A stretch of DNA of 19,190 nucleotides from DATKDP01 sp035546335 (GCA_035546335.1 DATKDP010000027.1:1-19190); one strand, 5' to 3'. Numbered from the stretch's first letter, positions 1 through 7,268 are shown. Made by a program: numbers and translations. The notes: a model not told the origin generated them from the letters alone.

Positions 1-134
1 AGCAGATTCTGCTCCGCTCTCTCAGGCTTGATTCGCTCACTGCGGCGCGGTAGGTAATACACCGCTCCTTCCCTCATCCGCTTGTCCCTGCTCAGCTTGC
101 GACCACGTCAAGCCCTTTTCTCGTAAACTACCGC
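1..134. other. Left edge, no gene recognised
   Basis: I see no supported coding region, RNA gene or clear promoter here. A long minus-strand open frame crosses it, but that frame runs antisense through cinA and its C-terminal end is the translation of the heptad array, so it is not counted as a gene. Confidence 0.5.
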
Positions 135-249
135 TAGCCTCTAGCCTCGAGCCTCGAGCCTCGAGCCTCGAGCCTCTAGCCTCGAGCCTCGAGCCCCCCG
201 CCCCCCGCCCCCGGCCCCCAGCCTCTAGCCTCCAGCCTCCAGCCTCTAG
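135..249. repeat. Heptanucleotide tandem array, C-rich arm
   Basis: Sixteen consecutive 7-bp units run in perfect register from 135 to 246, followed by TAG. The basic unit is NAGCCTC with N = T, G or C. Units 9-13 drift to GAGCCCC, CCGCCCC (twice), CGGCCCC and CAGCCTC without losing the 7-bp phase. The array stops 15 nt before the cinA start codon, so it fills the position where a promoter would be expected. It has no spacers, so it is not a CRISPR. The same unit occurs in the intergenic gaps at about 1511, 1808, 3214 and 7002. Confidence 0.9.
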
Positions 250-264
250 TAATGTGGCAGGATC

Positions 265-1530
265 ATGGAGGCAGCGATCATCGCCATCGGTTCGGAGCTG
301 CTCGGCACGAGCCGGCTCGACACGAACTCGCTGCTGTTGACGCGCTGCCTGGAGAAGTACGGCGTAGCCGTCGTGAAGAAGAGCGTCGTTGGCGATCATG
401 TCGAGAGCATCGCCGTCGAGCTCGAGCACACTCTCCCCTCTTGTGATCTCGTTCTCATGACCGGCGGCGTCGGTCCGACCGAAGACGACGTGACGAAGGA
501 GGCGGTTGCCAGGGCGCTGGGACTCGTTCTGGTCCTCGATCAGGGCGTGCTCGATCACATCGCCGCCCTCTTCGAGAGACGCGGTCTGCGGATGCCGGAA
601 GTCAATCGGAAGCAGGCGGAGATCTTCGCGGGACAGAGAGTGATCATGAACCTGCGCGGAACCGCACCGGGGTTTCATCTCGAAGTCGCGTTGGCCGCGA
701 AGCGCCGCCACGTCTGGATCTTTCCCGGAGTTCCGTTCGAGCTCGAGGGAATGATCGAGGGACACCTGGAGGCGTGGCTGAAGGAGGTGACGGAGCAGAG
801 CATCTACCGTCGAACGGTGAAGATCACCGGGATGACCGAGTCGGCCGTCGACGAGAGGCTCGCTCCCTTCTACGCCCTTCACTCCGGCGACCCCATCACG
901 ATTCTCGCGCACCGCGGCGAGATCCATCTCCATCTTCGTGCCCGAGGAATCGCAGACGACGCCTATACGAGACTCACGGCGATGGAGACGGAGCTGCGCG
1001 ACATCTTCGCGGAGCGGATCTTCGGGCTCGACGAAGACCTGCTCGAGGCGGTGGTCGGGCGCCTTCTCGCTTCCGCGGGAGAGACGGTGGCGACGGCGGA
1101 ATCGTGCACGGGGGGGCTGCTCGCATCGCGAATCACCGATGTGAGCGGCAGCTCGGCCTATTTTCTCGGAGGAGTCGTCGCCTACTCGCGCGAAGCGAAG
1201 CGCGCGCTTCTCGATGTCGATCATGACGCGACCGAAGCGCATGGCGAAGTTTCCGACGAGGTCGCGTTGCAGATGGCGAACGGAGCGCGACAGCGCTTCT
1301 CGTCGACGTACGGAATCGGGATCACAGGAATCGCGGGGCCTACGGGAGGAACCGCGACCAAGCCGGTGGGGACGGTTCACATCGCGGTCGGCGCAGCAGA
1401 GGTCTCAGAGCAGAAGCGGTTCCTGCTCGCGGGGTCACGCGAGCTGGTCAAGCACTACGCGACCCAGCTGGCGCTCGACATGCTGCGGAGGGTGATCGTG
1501 CGGGGGAGGAGAGGCGAGGCTCGAGGCTAG
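265..1530 (+). CDS. cinA: CinA: competence/damage-inducible protein with nicotinamide-nucleotide amidase domain
   Basis: This 421-aa protein has the usual length and two-domain layout of full-length CinA. Residues 1-170 form the MoaB/MogA-like domain, with TGGVGPTEDD at 66-75 (this domain is linked to ADP-ribose pyrophosphatase activity in the family). Residues 255-415 form the PncC-type domain that deamidates nicotinamide mononucleotide in NAD recycling, with AESCTGG at 278-284, GITGIAGPTGG at 352-362 and KPVGTV at 366-371. The protein should be cytosolic. ATG at 265 fits the family N-terminus (MEAAIIAIGSELL); only a weak GGCAGG precedes it. The gene is flanked by heptad repeats on both sides. 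Its last residues (GEARG) and its TAG stop are encoded by heptad sequence, so the C-terminal tail is partly repeat-derived. It converges with rseP. Confidence 0.95.
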   Translation: MEAAIIAIGSELLGTSRLDTNSLLLTRCLEKYGVAVVKKSVVGDHVESIAVELEHTLPSCDLVLMTGGVGPTEDDVTKEAVARALGLVLVLDQGVLDHIAALFERRGLRMPEVNRKQAEIFAGQRVIMNLRGTAPGFHLEVALAAKRRHVWIFPGVPFELEGMIEGHLEAWLKEVTEQSIYRRTVKITGMTESAVDERLAPFYALHSGDPITILAHRGEIHLHLRARGIADDAYTRLTAMETELRDIFAERIFGLDEDLLEAVVGRLLASAGETVATAESCTGGLLASRITDVSGSSAYFLGGVVAYSREAKRALLDVDHDATEAHGEVSDEVALQMANGARQRFSSTYGIGITGIAGPTGGTATKPVGTVHIAVGAAEVSEQKRFLLAGSRELVKHYATQLALDMLRRVIVRGRRGEARG

Positions 1531-1838
1531 AGACGAGGCTGGAGACTATTGTAGGGGCGAAGCATTTGCGCGAGGGCCGGGAGACAGGCTCGCGCGACTG
1601 GAGCGCAGCGCAATAGCTTCGCCCGGGTGCTTGCGAAACTGTGACGTTTCGCGTGGCGATTGTGCACTGCCCTCCCACCCGGGCGGGCGCGGGACGCCCT
1701 CGTAGGCGTTGGTCTGAGCATGGCAAGCACCCGGACGAAGCTATTGCGCTGCGTTGCGGCGCAGCAAGCCCTCGGCACCGTCCCTCGCGCAAATGCTTCG
1801 TCCCTACGAGCCTCGAGCCCCGAGCCCCGAGCTAGCCT
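1511..1838. repeat. Large fold-back (imperfect inverted repeat) between convergent cinA and rseP
   Basis: A G-rich heptad arm (1511-1546) is mirrored by a C-rich arm (1806-1838). Inside them, 1551-1576 pairs with 1782-1807 (25 of 26 positions complementary), and 1604-1634 pairs with 1723-1753 (30 of 31). The region between these pairs (1577-1603 / 1754-1781) is only weakly similar. The whole structure could extrude as a hairpin or cruciform with about 88 nt of unpaired centre. Both flanking genes end inside the outer arms. A role in bidirectional termination is possible, but there is no T-tract. Confidence 0.9.
1604..1699 (+). repeat. Interspersed element, copy A
   Basis: This copy contains GCAATAGCTTCGCCCGG, then TGCTTGC, then CTGTGAC (to about 1645), and after about 37 bp the 19-mer GGGCGGGCGCGGGACGCCC at 1681-1699. 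The same blocks in the same order and with similar spacing occur inverted at 15192-15403. The sequence is non-coding and sits in the left half of the fold-back between cinA and rseP. Confidence 0.75.
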
Positions 1839-3148
1839 CTCCGCAGCAGCATCACGTTCTGGATGACGTCGTTGTAGATGACGATCAGCATGAGGGCGGC
1901 GAGCATGGCGAAGCCGAGCTGCTGGATGCGCTCCTTGACACGGAGCGAGAGATCGCGCCGCGCGATTCCCTCGATGGCGAGGATCATGATGTGACCGCCG
2001 TCGAGAATCGGAATCGGGAGCAGGTTGAGGATCCCGAGCTGCAGCGAGATGTTGGCCATCAGAAATACGACCGCCTGCCACCCGCTCCGCAGCATCTCTC
2101 CCGAGATCCTGGCGATGTTGATCGGGCCGCTCAGCTCCTTCACGCTCCCCTCGGCGCGAAACATCCGCGCGATCGTGGCGAAGGTGTATCGCACCATCCT
2201 GATGTTCTGCTGAATGCTCTCCTCGATGGCCGCACCGAGTGCCAGCTTCTCTTTCACCGTCGGCGGCACGATGCCGGGATATGTCTGGGGAACCTCCTTC
2301 GCCGACGGGAGCGTCAGCTCGACGCGCTCCCCGCGCCGTTCGACCACGAACGGAAGGCTCTTGTTGCGACCCGCTTCGAGAGCCTCTTCCAGATCGCCGA
2401 GCTGGCCGATCGGTTTGCCGTCGACTAAGACCAGCAGATCACCTGCCTGCAGCCCGGCGCGCTCGGCCGCCGAGTCGGGAAGCACTCTGCCCACTTCCGC
2501 CACGATGAACGGTGTGACGCCGATGATTCCTGCGACGCCGTAGTCGGTCTCCTGCCTCTCCGGTGTGACGACGACCGAACGCCGCTCGCCGTTCCGCAGA
2601 TACTCGATGCGTACCGGGCTGTTGGCGTTCATGGCGATCGCCAGTCTGAAGTCCTCCCACGTCCTCATCTCCTCGCCGTTGGCCGTGAGGATCACATCGC
2701 CCTGCTGAAGACCGGCGGCGGCGGCGGGGCGGTCCGGCAGGATCGACCCGAGGATCGGCTGTGCTTCGCGCAGCCTCTCGAAGCCGACCATGTAGAAGGC
2801 GGCGAGAAATGCGACGGCGATCAGAAGATTCATTGCCGGTCCGGCGAGCAGGATGAGGAAACGCTGCCACTTCGGGCGGGAGAGAAAATGATGCGGATCG
2901 GGGGGAAGATCTTCCTCGGGATTGTCGCCCGCCATCTTCACGTACCCGCCGAGAGGAATGAGGGAAACGCGATAGTCGGTATCACCGCGCTGGAATCCGA
3001 ACAGCCGCTTTCCGAAGCCGAAGGAGAAGACCAGAACGCGCACCTTGAACAGCTTGGCGAAGAGAAAATGTCCCGCTTCGTGGACGTACACGAGGAATCC
3101 GAGAACCAGAATGAATCCGATGATGTTCGTTGCGATGTTCGAGACCAT
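1832..3148 (-). CDS. rseP: RseP-type intramembrane site-2 zinc metalloprotease
   Basis: This 438-aa membrane protease cleaves membrane-bound anti-sigma factors, and in the family also remnant signal peptides. The zinc motif HEAGH is at residues 23-27 in the first membrane segment, and the third ligand region LDGG is at 382-385 in a later one. Two PDZ-like domains lie between them, roughly residues 125-200 and 210-285 (SAAERAGLQAGDLLVLVDGKPI in the second). ATG at 3148 is preceded by GAGGAG at 5-6 nt, which supports the start. It is the last gene of the truA-uppS-cdsA-dxr-rseP run but is separated from dxr by a 209-bp repeat-rich gap with its own candidate -10 box. The final GGC-TAG (Gly-stop) is part of a heptad repeat. 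Two-PDZ architecture and length fit RseP. Confidence 0.95.
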   Translation of the reverse strand: MVSNIATNIIGFILVLGFLVYVHEAGHFLFAKLFKVRVLVFSFGFGKRLFGFQRGDTDYRVSLIPLGGYVKMAGDNPEEDLPPDPHHFLSRPKWQRFLILLAGPAMNLLIAVAFLAAFYMVGFERLREAQPILGSILPDRPAAAAGLQQGDVILTANGEEMRTWEDFRLAIAMNANSPVRIEYLRNGERRSVVVTPERQETDYGVAGIIGVTPFIVAEVGRVLPDSAAERAGLQAGDLLVLVDGKPIGQLGDLEEALEAGRNKSLPFVVERRGERVELTLPSAKEVPQTYPGIVPPTVKEKLALGAAIEESIQQNIRMVRYTFATIARMFRAEGSVKELSGPINIARISGEMLRSGWQAVVFLMANISLQLGILNLLPIPILDGGHIMILAIEGIARRDLSLRVKERIQQLGFAMLAALMLIVIYNDVIQNVMLLRRG

Positions 3149-3170
3149 GCACTCTCCTCAGCTGGATGTC

Positions 3171-3184
3171 GGAGTGTAGAACGG
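3171..3184 (-). promoter_or_regulatory. Candidate promoter -10 region upstream of rseP (14-mer shared with truA)
   Basis: On the coding strand this reads CCGTTCTACACTCC and is identical to 6989-7002 in front of truA. TACACT (3178-3173) would serve as a -10 box, giving a leader of roughly 17 nt that contains the GAGGAG ribosome-binding site. No convincing -35 is visible. The exact sharing is seen; the promoter role is inferred. Confidence 0.4.
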
Positions 3185-3213
3185 AGAAAGGGGTCGAGGT
3201 GTTTCATGGAGAG

Positions 3214-3393
3214 GCTAGAGGCTGGAGGCTGGAGACGAGAGATGAGAGACGAGAGATGAGATATGAGAGCATCTCTTTCGTTTCTCGTTTCTCGTTTCTC
3301 GTTTCTCGTCTCTCGTCTCTTCTAGCCTCCAGCCTCTAGCCTCCAGCCTCTAACGAGCTAGCCTCCAGCCTCTCCCCTCCAGCCCCTCGCCTC
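3214..3393. repeat. Heptad fold-back array between rseP and dxr, running into dxr
   Basis: The left arm (3214-3269) is eight 7-bp units: GCTRGAG three times, then ACGAGAG/ATGAGAG-type units. After about 11 bp the right arm (3281-3357) has TTTCTCG four times, TCTCTCG, TCTCTTC, then TAGCCTC/CAGCCTC units. Purine-rich and pyrimidine-rich halves mirror each other. One extra base at 3358 shifts the register. The array then continues as TAGCCTC, CAGCCTC, TCCCCTC, CAGCCCC, TCGCCTC to about 3393, inside the dxr coding sequence. Confidence 0.9.
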
Positions 3394-4521
3394 TTCCCGC
3401 GCCCAGCCGTCCCAGTGGAGAGCGTCCTCGATCGAGCGGATCGGTGCGACGTTCGAGGCGTGCCGCTCGAGCACGGCGCGGACGATCTCGATGATGGAGG
3501 TGAAGGCGATGCTGCCGTCGAGAAAACGGGCGACGGCGATCTCATTGGCGGCGTTGAGCACTGCAGGCGCGGATCCGCCCGTCCTGCATGCGTGGTAGGC
3601 GAGCTCCACGGCAGGGAAGCGGTGCGAGTCGACCGGAAGGAACTCGAGAGTCCGGATCGATGCCAGATCGAGGCGACCGAAGGGGGCAGCCGTTCGTTTC
3701 GGATAGAGAAGGGAGTACTGGATGGGGAATTTCATGTCGGTCGTGGACAGCTGTGCGATGAGCGAGCCATCGACGAACTCGACCATCGAGTGAACGATCG
3801 ACTGAGGATGGATCAGGATGTCGATCCTCTCGCAGGGGAGCTGGAAGAGATGGTGTGCTTCGATGACCTCCAGCCCCTTGTTCATCATCGTCGCGGAATC
3901 GATCGAGATCTTGTTGCCCATCTTCCAGGTGGGATGCGCCAGCGCGTCGCCGATCGTGATCTGATCGAAGCTCGCCACGTCGCGACGAAGGAAAGGTCCG
4001 CCGGAAGCGGTGAGAATGATCCGCCGTACTTCGAGCGAGTCGCCGCAGCGCAGCGCCTGGTGGACCGCATTGTGCTCGGAGTCGATCGGGAGAATCTCTC
4101 CGCCGTGTTTCCTTGCGGCTGCGGTCATGACCTCGCCAGCCGCCACGAGCACTTCCTTGTTCGCGATTCCGACTCTCTTTCCGGCGCAGAGTGCCGCATG
4201 GACTGCAGGAATTCCCGCCGCGCCGACGATTGCGGCGATGACCGTATCGGTGGATGGAAGCGCTGCCACAGCCACCACTCCCTCCGTGCCATGGAGAATC
4301 TTCGTGCGCGTTCGGATGAGGGAAGCGAGGCGCTTCGCATCCTCCGGGGCTCGGACGGAAGCGACTTCCGGTGCGTAGCGATCGATCTGTTCTGCGAGCA
4401 GTTCGATGTTCGATCCCGCCGACAAGCCGATGACTTTCACATCCTCGGGGAAGGCATCGACGACCTCGAGTGTGTTTCGTCCCACCGAACCGGTGCTGCC
4501 GAGCAGCGAAACGCGTCTCAC
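3358..4521 (-). CDS. dxr: 1-deoxy-D-xylulose 5-phosphate reductoisomerase
   Basis: This 387-aa cytosolic enzyme converts DXP to 2-C-methyl-D-erythritol 4-phosphate with NADPH, the committed step of the MEP isoprenoid pathway. Visible motifs: NADPH loop GSTGSVG at 8-14, ANKE at 120-123, metal-binding DSEH at 147-150, TASGGPF at 171-177, HPTWKMG at 196-202, and SIDSATMMNKGLEVIEAHH from 206. An open frame extends upstream of 4521, but the GTG at 4521 overlaps the cdsA stop (GTGA), follows a GGAGG about 10 nt upstream and starts exactly where the family begins, so I chose it. The last dozen residues (ending EARGWRGEAGG) come from the heptad array and are unlikely to belong to the ancestral enzyme. 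Confidence 0.95.
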   Translation of the reverse strand: MRRVSLLGSTGSVGRNTLEVVDAFPEDVKVIGLSAGSNIELLAEQIDRYAPEVASVRAPEDAKRLASLIRTRTKILHGTEGVVAVAALPSTDTVIAAIVGAAGIPAVHAALCAGKRVGIANKEVLVAAGEVMTAAARKHGGEILPIDSEHNAVHQALRCGDSLEVRRIILTASGGPFLRRDVASFDQITIGDALAHPTWKMGNKISIDSATMMNKGLEVIEAHHLFQLPCERIDILIHPQSIVHSMVEFVDGSLIAQLSTTDMKFPIQYSLLYPKRTAAPFGRLDLASIRTLEFLPVDSHRFPAVELAYHACRTGGSAPAVLNAANEIAVARFLDGSIAFTSIIEIVRAVLERHASNVAPIRSIEDALHWDGWAREEARGWRGEAGG

Positions 4522-5357
4522 AGGAACGGAGCCTCCGGATCGCGGACGAGCAGGAACCAGTAGGCATAGAGAATCGGCGCGGTGAAGAGAATGGAATCGA
4601 AGCGGTCGAGGAAGCCGCCATGTCCCGGGATCAGCGCTCCGGAGTCTTTCACGTCCGCGGAGCGCTTCCACATCGATTCGGCGAGATCGCCGATCATTCC
4701 CGTCGCGGCGAGAAGGACCGCGACGATGAAAGCATGCAGCAGGGGGAGCTCGGGGAAGAAGGTGAAGTGGATCGCGATCGCGGCGGCGACCGAGGTGCAG
4801 ACTCCACCGGCCGCTCCTTCGATCGTTTTCTTCGGACTGATCCGAGGCGAGAGCTGCCTGCGACCGAATTGCCTGCCGACGTAGTAGGCGCCGGCATCGC
4901 CGATCCAGACGACGATGAGCAGAAAAAAGAGGAGCTTCGCTCCGGCGTCGAAGTCGAGCCGGAGCCTCAGCAGCGTACCGCCGAGCATTCCGACGTAGAG
5001 AATTCCGAGGACGCAGACGGCGCCGGCCGGCAGCGCTTCATCGAGCTCCGAGCGGGCGAAGACGTATGCGGCCGGTACGATCAGAAGGACGGCGATGACG
5101 GCGGTCTCGACCGAGACTCCGTCCACGAGGAAGGCCGTGAGCAGGAGGAAGAGAAGTGCCAGAGAAAGAGTCTTCTGAACCGGGTAGCCCTTTCTCGCTC
5201 CGAGAATGAGAAATTCATAGAGCGCCAGCCCGGTGATCAGAAAGACCACGGCGATGTAGGCGTAGCTCGGCGCCCAGCCGATCAACCAGATCATCAGCGG
5301 CGCCGCGGCGAGGGTCGTCAGTTCTCTGGTGAACGATTTCTTCCCGGCCTCAGGCAT
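4518..5357 (-). CDS. cdsA: Phosphatidate cytidylyltransferase (CDP-diglyceride synthase)
   Basis: This 279-aa polytopic inner-membrane enzyme makes CDP-diacylglycerol from phosphatidate and CTP for phospholipid synthesis. The C-terminal family signature is at residues 228-255: K-R-x4-K-D-S-G, then H-G-G-x2-D-R-x-D. About seven or eight hydrophobic segments precede it. ATG at 5357 is chosen because it overlaps the uppS stop by 8 bp (ATGCCTGA). The longer in-frame extension to 5645 is antisense-like, Ser/Arg-rich and lies wholly within uppS. The stop overlaps the dxr GTG by 3 bp, so uppS, cdsA and dxr are translationally linked. Confidence 0.95.
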   Translation of the reverse strand: MPEAGKKSFTRELTTLAAAPLMIWLIGWAPSYAYIAVVFLITGLALYEFLILGARKGYPVQKTLSLALLFLLLTAFLVDGVSVETAVIAVLLIVPAAYVFARSELDEALPAGAVCVLGILYVGMLGGTLLRLRLDFDAGAKLLFFLLIVVWIGDAGAYYVGRQFGRRQLSPRISPKKTIEGAAGGVCTSVAAAIAIHFTFFPELPLLHAFIVAVLLAATGMIGDLAESMWKRSADVKDSGALIPGHGGFLDRFDSILFTAPILYAYWFLLVRDPEAPFL

Positions 5358-6189
5358 GGTCTCCCGTTCCGCGGGCGTGATGCTCCTCGGCTTCGACGAA
5401 GATCTGAGAGTCGGATTCGTCATCGACGCCGCCGTAGCGGCGGTGCCGTGCCTGGAAATCGATGATCGCTTCGAAGAGATGTTCGCGGCGGAAGTCGGGC
5501 CACAGTACGCGGGTGACGTGAATCTCGGCATAGGCGATCTGCCACAGAAGGAAGTTCGAGACGCGCATCTCACCGCTGGTTCGGACGAGAAGGTCGGGAT
5601 CCGGAACGCCCGCCGTGTAGAGATGATCGGAAAAGAAGTCTTCATCGATGACCAGATCGCGGAGATCCTTCTCGCGCAGCAGGGCCATGATCCGGTTGAC
5701 CGTGTCGACGATCTCGGCGCGGCCCCCGTAGTTGAGAGCGATCTGAAAGAGAAGTCCTTTGTTCGACGCCGTCTTTTCTTCGGCGTAGCTCAGCTCGCGC
5801 TGCACGGAGGGGTCGAGTCCTTCGATTCGCCCGATCGGGACGAATCGGATGTCGTTCTCCATCAGTGTAGCCAGCTCTTTTCTGAGGTATTCCTTGAGCA
5901 GCATCATCAGCGTCGCCACCTCGTAGCGGGGACGTTTCCAGTTCTCCACCGAGAAGGCGTAGAGGGTGATGACGCCGAGCTCGAGCCGCGCCGCTGTCTC
6001 CACGGCCTCTCGAACCGATTGAATACCGGCTCGATGACCCTCGACACGAGGCAGGCTGCGCGATTTCGCCCATCGCCCGTTGCCGTCCATGATGATCGCC
6101 ACGTGGCGTGGAAGCCGCGCCAGGTCGATGCGCTCGAGAAGCGATTCTTCGATCGAGCCGGGCTCCGCCAGCTTGCTGAGGTCGATCAT
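5350..6189 (-). CDS. uppS: Undecaprenyl diphosphate synthase (cis-prenyltransferase)
   Basis: This 279-aa cis-prenyltransferase adds isopentenyl units to farnesyl diphosphate to make the C55 lipid carrier used in cell-wall and surface-glycan assembly. MDGNGRW is at 34-40, with catalytic Asp35. GHRAG is at 51-55, and FSVENW and the C-terminal RTSGE-x-R-x-SNFLLWQ block are present. It is slightly longer than typical (about 250 aa) because of a roughly 25-residue acidic, His-rich C-terminal tail. No Shine-Dalgarno sequence stands out before ATG 6189. The gene starts 36 nt after the truA stop. Confidence 0.95.
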   Translation of the reverse strand: MIDLSKLAEPGSIEESLLERIDLARLPRHVAIIMDGNGRWAKSRSLPRVEGHRAGIQSVREAVETAARLELGVITLYAFSVENWKRPRYEVATLMMLLKEYLRKELATLMENDIRFVPIGRIEGLDPSVQRELSYAEEKTASNKGLLFQIALNYGGRAEIVDTVNRIMALLREKDLRDLVIDEDFFSDHLYTAGVPDPDLLVRTSGEMRVSNFLLWQIAYAEIHVTRVLWPDFRREHLFEAIIDFQARHRRYGGVDDESDSQIFVEAEEHHARGTGDHA

Positions 6190-6225
6190 CGCGGAGGGGC
6201 ATGTTACTACAGGATTCTCGGCGGA

Positions 6226-6981
6226 TCATTCCGGTTGTGAGGGGAGCGTGGGGTCGTATTCCACCTCGACGAGAGTCAGCCCGCGTGGAGGAGCGGTCCA
6301 GCGTGCTGCGGAGAAGGCCGGCTCGAGCGATTCGGCGACCCGCGAGGGAGAAATCCGCCGGCTTCCCGCCTCGATCAGCGAGCCGGCGATTCGCCGGGCC
6401 ATGAAGCGGAGAAATCCGTCTGCTGCGAGCGCGATCGAAATGGCGTCACCCCGTCGTTCGACCTCGAGTGATCGCAGCGCGCGGCGCGTCGACGAGACCG
6501 TTGGATTGGCGACGGTGAAAGCGCGGAAATCGTGCTCGCCGGCGAGCATGCTCGCCGCCTCGGCCATCGGCTCGATCTCGAGCGGCTGAGCCACGTGCGC
6601 GTGCGTCGCCCAGTGGAAGACATCGGCGATCGGTCCGTTCCAGATGCGGTAGACGTACCTCTTGCCGGTCGCTGCGAAGCGACAGTGGAAATCGTCGCCC
6701 ACCGTCTCGGCGCCGGTGACCCGGATGTCGTGCGGCAGCAGATCGTTGAGCCCCAGGATCAGGCCGCGCGACGTAATCGAGATGGGGATGTCGAAATGTG
6801 CCCGTTGCGCCAGCGCGTGCACACCGGCGTCGGTTCTTCCCGCTCCCTCGATGCGGATCGGTTCGGCGCAGAGGCGCGTCAATGCGGCTTCGATGACCTG
6901 CTGCACACCGACCGCATTCGACTGTGTCTGCCATCCGGCGTACCGGGTCCCGAGGTATTGAATGGTGAGCAGGATGCGCAT
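6226..6981 (-). CDS. truA: tRNA pseudouridine(38-40) synthase TruA
   Basis: This 251-aa protein isomerises uridines 38-40 in the tRNA anticodon stem. The catalytic motif GAGRTDAGVHA spans 46-56 with Asp51. YAGWQ is at 14-18, and the C-terminal part has the FMARRIAG element. It is the first gene of the leftward run with uppS, cdsA and dxr. No ribosome-binding site precedes ATG 6981; instead TACACT lies 9 nt upstream, suggesting a very short or absent leader. Confidence 0.95.
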   Translation of the reverse strand: MRILLTIQYLGTRYAGWQTQSNAVGVQQVIEAALTRLCAEPIRIEGAGRTDAGVHALAQRAHFDIPISITSRGLILGLNDLLPHDIRVTGAETVGDDFHCRFAATGKRYVYRIWNGPIADVFHWATHAHVAQPLEIEPMAEAASMLAGEHDFRAFTVANPTVSSTRRALRSLEVERRGDAISIALAADGFLRFMARRIAGSLIEAGSRRISPSRVAESLEPAFSAARWTAPPRGLTLVEVEYDPTLPSQPE

Positions 6982-6988
6982 GAACAGT

Positions 6989-7002
6989 GGAGTGTAGAAC
7001 GG
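6989..7002 (-). promoter_or_regulatory. Candidate promoter -10 region of truA, near-leaderless
   Basis: The coding strand reads CCGTTCTACACTCC, the exact 14-mer also found before rseP. If TACACT (6996-6991) is the -10 box, transcription would begin about 2-4 nt before the truA ATG at 6981, and truA has no Shine-Dalgarno. At a 17-bp spacing the -35 position would fall on a TAGCCT heptad unit, which is a poor match to consensus. Confidence 0.4.
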
Positions 7003-7262
7003 GGCGAGGGGCGAGGCTAGAGGCGGGAGGCTAGAGGCTAGAGGCTGGAGGCTAGAGGCTGGAGGCTAGAGGCGGGGGGGCCGGGGGGCGAGGCTCGAGG
7101 CTCGAGGCTCGAACGAGAGACGAGAGACGAGAGACGAGCAGCACCCTGTCGTGCGTCCTCGGGTGCGTGTACATCAGCCAGCCTTTAGCCTTTAGCCTTT
7201 AGCCTTTAGCCTCCAGCCTCCAGCCTCCAGCCTCCAGCCTCTAGTAGCCCCGAGCCCCGCCT
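7002..7262. repeat. Longest heptad fold-back array, between truA and the VWFA gene
   Basis: From 7002 to 7138 the sequence keeps an unbroken 7-bp period while the unit changes: GGGCGAG, GCTAGAG/GCTGGAG, GCGGGGG, GGCCGGG, GGGCGAG, GCTCGAG, GCTCGAA, CGAGAGA. A core follows with a 6-bp hairpin (GCACCC 7141-7146 / GGGTGC 7161-7166). The complementary-type arm is at 7179-7258: CAGCCTT, TAGCCTT (three), TAGCCTC, CAGCCTC (four), TAG, TAGCCCC, GAGCCCC. It lies directly 3' of the VWFA gene and 5' of truA. Confidence 0.9.
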
Positions 7263-7268
7263 CCCGCG

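Noticed and set aside
37..1380. 447-codon minus-strand open frame
   Set aside because: It is antisense to cinA; its low-complexity LEARGSRLEA-type segment is just the translated heptad array, and it has no family motifs.
3415..5465. Two long plus-strand open frames across dxr, cdsA and uppS
   Set aside because: They are antisense to genes with complete catalytic motifs and have charged, low-complexity translations.
5358..5645. Upstream extension of cdsA
   Set aside because: It lies entirely within uppS in another frame and is Ser/Arg-rich; ATG 5357 overlaps the uppS stop as expected for coupled genes.
135..7262. CRISPR array
   Set aside because: Units are 7 bp with no spacers of uniform length and no cas genes nearby.
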